Assembly: GCA_030159075.1 (NCBI GenBank)
Contig: BROG01000297.1
Coordinates: 423,501-487,500 of the forward strand
Direction of reading: 5' to 3'
DNA from: Atrina japonica
Taxonomy: Eukaryota > Mollusca > Bivalvia > Pterioida > Pinnidae
DNA: 64,000 bases
Positions 59,645 to 64,000 of this stretch are shown in pieces. Made by a program: the position numbers and the translations under genes. The notes below the pieces were generated by a model. It saw only the letters and a program-made list of their open reading frames with translations. It did not search any database and had not been told where the DNA came from. Within the stretch, counting starts at the first letter, position 1, and every line of letters begins with the position of its first letter.

Positions 59645-60815
59645 TGACATGGGATTGATTATTCTTATTATTCAGTGTCATATGATTTTGATTAATTTCA
59701 TCTATTTTTCATGGGCATGTAGTTTGTGCAGGAAAGATCTTGATTTTTCTTTTTACAATTTGAAAATAAAAATAGTGGCCCCAAACGTCAATATGTGCTT
59801 ACCAAGGGACATAATAATGAGTAATTGGTAGTACCGTGAAAGTGCTTTTTCTGCCCAAGACAAGGAGTGATATTGTCATGACATATCTACAGGTCTTTTT
59901 AGATAAAATTTTTATATTTCCAAGAATTAAAATGATGTAATTTTACTGTCTCAAACTGCCAGTTTCAGACCCCTACAGCTAAAAAAATAGCTAGATATGT
60001 CACATGCTGCCTTCAACATTTTCTCTGTTGATTTCCCAGTTGCATACAGAGATGCTTGTTAGATGAAATTGAACTTGGCCTGTCAATCATATTCATCTCA
60101 GTATTTGATTGGTGGGGAGCTCTTTTGTATCCACCAATGATAGAGCACTGAGTGCATATACATGTACATCAACATATCCACCAATTAAACAACCAATCCT
60201 TCATAATTTGGTATATCCTATAGCAATTCTGTCTAAAGCTCATAAATATATCATTCTGAAGAAATCATTTAATGTGAACTGTAATTTGATTTAATACCTC
60301 TGATATATATGTCTACTAAGGAAGTGCAGATAAAAAAAAACTATCCACTGATAAAATGAAGACTCACAAGAAGCCTTACAAGGGCCAAAATTTGACCCCA
60401 AAGCCTGATTTAAGTTGATCATAAATCATAAAGACGCTTTTAAGATGAGAAATCTTTGCCCTCTTTGTTTCTGAAGCTTTTAAAAATGATCCTAGATATT
60501 ACTAAACCAGGCCCAAAAATTCATAATTTGTTGTATTTGGCTGTAGGGTATACTTTTAAATATTGTTTAAACTTCTGAAAATTATTGAAGCAAATTCTCC
60601 AACTGTGGCACAAAACATTACTAGTGAAAATCAAATAGTAAAAGAATTTTGACCTTTATGACCCCTGAGTCAAGAGTTTTGAAGATTCGGTTGAATTTAG
60701 ACATGTGATTTGTATGTTTATTTTGAGTAATTTTTAAATCGAGAAAAAAATTAACAAAGGATTCTTTTCTTTTGTCAGGTTGCAAACACCAAAAATATTC
60801 GTCTTTTTTTTTTTA
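59645..60815. other. Intronic; no feature recognised
   Basis: Nothing supported. Confidence 0.35.
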
Positions 60816-60818
60816 ATA

Positions 60819-61003
60819 ACAGTAAAACCTGCTTTAGTTACCACTTGTGTTTAAAGACCACCTGGCCACATAAAACATTTTTTGCTAGTCCCCAATAGTA
60901 CTTTTTTTTTGTACAAATCAACTTCTATATAAAGACCACCTCCCTATAAAGACTGGTTTTCTTGTATCCCTTAAGGAGGTCGTTATATGCAGGTTTCACT
61001 GTA
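60819..61003 (-). mobile_element. MITE-like element, 'tacagtgaaac' family
   Basis: Starts aacagtaaaacctgctttag and ends gcaggtttcactgta. Interior tatataaagaccacctccct and cttaaggaggtcgttatatg. Minus orientation relative to the 24455 copy. Confidence 0.85.
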
Positions 61004-61230
61004 CATGAAGCACATACATTTATACCAGATTATTGACTTGTAAGGAAGTCCAGAACACTGTAAATGTATACAAATATGATGGGCATTGGAATGTGGACCT
61101 TATGAATATGCATTGATGGGATCAGGTGCCATGCAAGAGCATTCACAGCCATTGTTATTGCCACTACCATGTTAACTGAACAATTCTTGATGGTATACAC
61201 ATGTACTATACAAATTTTACATTCTGGCTG

Positions 61231-61658
61231 TACCGTAAATTTGGGATATTTTGGCCATTGGTTAATTTTGGCCAATTTGGCCACCCTATATAAATGGCCA
61301 AAATTAAACTGTCCAAAATATGTACAGGATGTTTCTACCGATACTTTCTAAAAATATTGTAGTGTTTTATTAACAAAGAAGGGGCTATTAAAATAACACT
61401 GTGAACGTTAATTTTAATTAAGTACTACGTGATGCATCAATTTTAATTATTCTACCGTCAGTTTTTAATATTTTGACATTCCAAACACCTGGAATGACGT
61501 TCAACATGACAAGACCGAGGTCTGATGGTAGACCAAATTTAAACATGATATTAACACAAATGGCTAAAATTTAACTGACCGAAATATAACCCTTCATTTT
61601 ATGACCAAAGTAGCCAAATTTTAGCGACGCCAAAATATCCCAATTTATGGTTTTCGTA
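61231..61658. mobile_element. ~428-bp inverted-repeat element ('gggatattttggc')
   Basis: Left end taccgtaaatttgggatatt and right end aatatcccaatttatgg...cgta are inverted; subterminal ggccaaaattaaactg versus ggctaaaatttaactg are related direct phrases. Non-coding. Confidence 0.75.
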
Positions 61659-61671
61659 GAATATAATACAG

Positions 61672-61920
61672 GGGCCTCCGTAACCCAGTGGTTAGAGCAT
61701 CATACTTTAAACCATATAGATTCTCACCTCAAGTCAGCACAGGTTCGAGTCTGAAACTGAAACCATATATAGCTGAATTTGTGAGAAAGATAGCCAGGTT
61801 ACTTGCGGGAGGCTGTCCGGGTTTCTCCTCATCCACCGTTAAAAAGTGCCCCCCCCCCCACACACCATATGACTGAAAAATTCTTTAATGTGATGTAAAA
61901 TATTATTCAAATAACATTAA
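61672..61920 (+). mobile_element. SINE-B copy
   Basis: Head ggcctccgtaacccagtggt then tagagcatcatacttt (box A), box B cacaggttcgagtct. Body gtgagaaagatagccaggtt, with tail accatatgactgaaaaattc then gatgtaaaatattattcaaa. Ends about 100 bp before a coding exon. Confidence 0.85.
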
Positions 61921-62017
61921 CAACAACAATACAAAAAAAAACCCAAATTAATCTTTAATACTGACACTGTATTAACGAACATATGCTAAATGAAAGTTTC
62001 CCATTTGTTTACTCCAG

Positions 62018-62112
62018 AAGTCACAGCCTCAGTAATGGCAACCAAATTTAATGAACTTTATCAGGAAATGGTGTGGATAGATCTTCAAATTAAACAAACT
62101 GAGACTGATTTG
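62018..62112 (+). CDS. PTPRN: PTPRN-like mature-ectodomain exon (last helix and strand); 3' end uncertain
   Basis: This exon follows acceptor tttgtttactccag, 18.1 kb downstream of the previous exon. The phase-1 split codon (G+AA = Glu) gives DAI-EVTASVMATKFNELYQ, then WIDLQIKQTETDL. The vertebrate ectodomain reads ADV, a helix, then TGLQILQTGVG, so the helix and the LQI-QT strand are recognisable, with a few extra residues between them. The 3' splice boundary is not settled. Candidates are 62112 (donor gtttca, phase 0), 62136 (gtaaat, phase 0) and 62177 (gtaaaa, phase 2). The frame stops at 62179-62181. Transmembrane and phosphatase-like exons are expected beyond the window. Confidence 0.65.
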
Positions 62113-62181
62113 GTTTCATTGATTCATTCTCAATTTGTAAATGCAATTTGTGTATCTCTTGATCATTTTCCCTTTAAGTAA

Positions 62182-62728
62182 AATTAGTATGTTGTTGCTT
62201 TTAATTTCGATGATAATTTGATTGCAACGGCATGGATGATAGTGGATGCCACCTGTATGTTACCGGGTTTCACTCTTATTTTACTCCAGGGAGAGTTCAA
62301 TAACGTTTTTTTTTAATGTAAAGGTCGATAGTTGTTTATTTGATACTAACATCACAAAAATTAAGCTGTAACAGAAGTAATTAAGTAATTTGTTGGGACT
62401 GGTGTTTTGATAGTGGTAAATATTCACTTTGATGTGTTTACTCAGCCATCATTTGCGTTTATTTCAAGTGTTTCATTGACACCATTTGCTAATGTTTATG
62501 TAATTAGGTGTGTTTATGTTCTATTGGGCTCTTGGGTGCCATTTGTGATTTCAGGGTCATTGACTCCTTTCCTGTTTCAGAGCTGGGCCAGGCACCAAAT
62601 TAAAAACTGAGATTGTGCTCAAGTCTAACAGTATTCTCGGATTAGGCTTTCTCAGCCAATCAGATTTCAGGATAAGCCAAAGTTGAGTAAAATTTTTTGT
62701 CTTAAGTAATTCTTAAGTTATATGGTGC
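62182..62728. other. Intronic; no feature recognised
   Basis: Nothing supported. Confidence 0.35.
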
Positions 62729-62730
62729 CA

Positions 62731-63321
62731 GGGCATCGTTTCATAAAAGGTCAGAAACTTTACGATTACCCGTTAGTTTTTACGACCATTCACAGACAAC
62801 GTTTACGACCGTTTCGTAATGCAAGTCGGATTTCTTTCGACTGCCAATTATTAAGTTTATAGAATATAAAGGTTAAATTTTTTTTTGTTATTAAATGAAT
62901 AGAAAAGGTCGAAAGAATTGTAGGAGAGTCAATAATGAAGTTTGTCTTGTAGGTGAAACGGCAATATCGGTACTTGATCTTGTAATATATAATTCCGGAA
63001 CATGATGAGTGTGATCAAAGGGAGGTAAGTGTATATGTCTGCATTGGAAGACACTGGGTCTCCTACCAGTCTTATTTCCTTCTAACTCATCAAATAAAGA
63101 AAATTAGTCTGTCATTTCAAACATTTTCTCTAAACAATTCACGTGATCTTGATGAAAACAAGAAGGATTTAGGATTTAAGACTGCCCAGACTAGTCGGAA
63201 ATTACTGACTAAATTTTGTTGTAAATGGGTAATCGGAAATGTTTATGAAACAGTCGGTAATCGTAGTATTTGGTTTACGTCTTTTTCCCCCCGATTTACA
63301 ACCTTTTATGAAACGATGCCC
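62731..63321. mobile_element. ~591-bp inverted-repeat element ('gggcatcgtttcataaaagg')
   Basis: Left end gggcatcgtttcataaaagg and right end ccttttatgaaacgatgccc are perfect inverted copies. Outside them, ccaggg and ccctgg are also inverted. Subterminal gattacccgt and atgggtaatc are inverted. Non-coding, about 590 bp. Confidence 0.85.
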
Positions 63322-63469
63322 CGACCCTGGTCTTTTTACTAGTAGATATAAAGGTATGGACTGATATCAGTAAATTTTCAAGAGACTAAACATTCATGGT
63401 CTTAAATGTGTTCTTCTGCTATGCGCTGTGGTCTTTAGGCAAGGTTTCACTGTAGTATTTGTAAAGTAA

Positions 63470-63961
63470 TAGGAACAAGGGGTGGATCATCAGTTTTGTA
63501 GATAGGGTGTAGACTTAGATCGGGATGGATCAGCAGTTTTGTAGATAGGGTGTAGACTTAGATCGGGATGGATCAGCAGTTTTGTAGATAGGGTGTAGAC
63601 TAGGTTCAGGAGTTTTGTAGATAGTTGGCAGACTTGGATCAGGGGTGGATCATATTTTTATAGATATGGTGTAGACTTGGATTAGGGGAGGATTGGGAGT
63701 TTTGTAGATAGTATGCAGACTTAGATCAGGGGTGGATTAGTAGTTTTGTAGATGGTGTGCAGACTTAGATCAGGGGTGCATCAGATGTTTTGCAGATAGG
63801 GTGTAAACTAGGATCAGGGGTGGATCAGATGTTTTTGTAAATAGTGTGCAGACTTAGATCAGGGGTGGATCAGATGTTTTTGTAAATAATGTGCAGACTT
63901 AGATCGGGGATGGATCATATGTTTTGTAGATAGGATGTTGACTAGGATCAGGGGTGAATCA
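63470..63961 (+). repeat. Minisatellite, unit about 44 bp
   Basis: Unit gatcaggggtggatcagatg followed by ttttgtagatagggtgtagactta, about 11 copies. Confidence 0.9.
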
Positions 63962-64000
63962 GATGTTTTGTTGTTGGTTGGTTGGTTGTATTGTTGTTTA
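63962..64000 (-). mobile_element. SINE-A tail, truncated by window end
   Basis: gttgttggttggttggttgt then attgttgttta equals the start of the minus-strand SINE-A copies at 3000, 3513 and 56745. Confidence 0.6.

Overview
The window looks like nuclear DNA from a bivalve mollusc (phylum fairly confident, genus and species not assigned). It is AT-rich and intron-dominated. It carries tRNA-derived SINEs with a molluscan-style tail, a dispersed repeat ending in the 'gtgagcgac...ctcttgggcc' signature often seen in bivalve genomes, many short inverted-repeat elements, and many minisatellites. No bacterial or phage gene organisation, CRISPR array or operon is present.

One protein-coding gene is supported, on the + strand. 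It is an orthologue of the dense-core-vesicle receptor pseudophosphatases IA-2 and phogrin (PTPRN/PTPRN2; ida-1 in nematodes). Eight exons were assembled by hand from splice sites and reading-frame phase: 23620-24432, 26661-26759, 32645-32782, 34215-34430, 37985-38105, 40660-40731, 43837-43922 and 62018 to about 62112. Together they encode the luminal part: a RESP18-like N-terminal region, acidic linkers, a dibasic processing site and the SEA-like mature ectodomain. The signal-peptide exon was not identified with confidence. The transmembrane and PTP-like exons must lie downstream of the window.

Layout: 1-23619 is 5' intronic or upstream sequence full of repeats. It holds an AT-rich array invaded twice by a SINE (2930-3975), an 82-bp array (7520-7930), a two-phase minisatellite (14456-16425), an intact SINE (19080-19425) and a compound microsatellite (21062-21388). 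23620-43922 holds exons 1-7 of the recognised series in introns of about 1.4-5.9 kb. These introns contain inverted-repeat (MITE-like) elements, minisatellites of 29, 33, 34, 35 and 45 bp, and a LINE 3' relic. 43923-62017 is one 18-kb intron with 37-bp and 26-bp arrays, several MITE-like elements and two palindromes. 62113-64000 is the next intron, with a 590-bp inverted-repeat element, a 44-bp array and the start of another SINE.

I see no new multi-gene system. The most notable material is the repeat biology: MITE-like elements whose interiors appear to have been amplified into minisatellites, nested insertions that give relative ages, and repeats very close to exon boundaries. All coordinates were counted by hand; repeat boundaries may be off by several bases.
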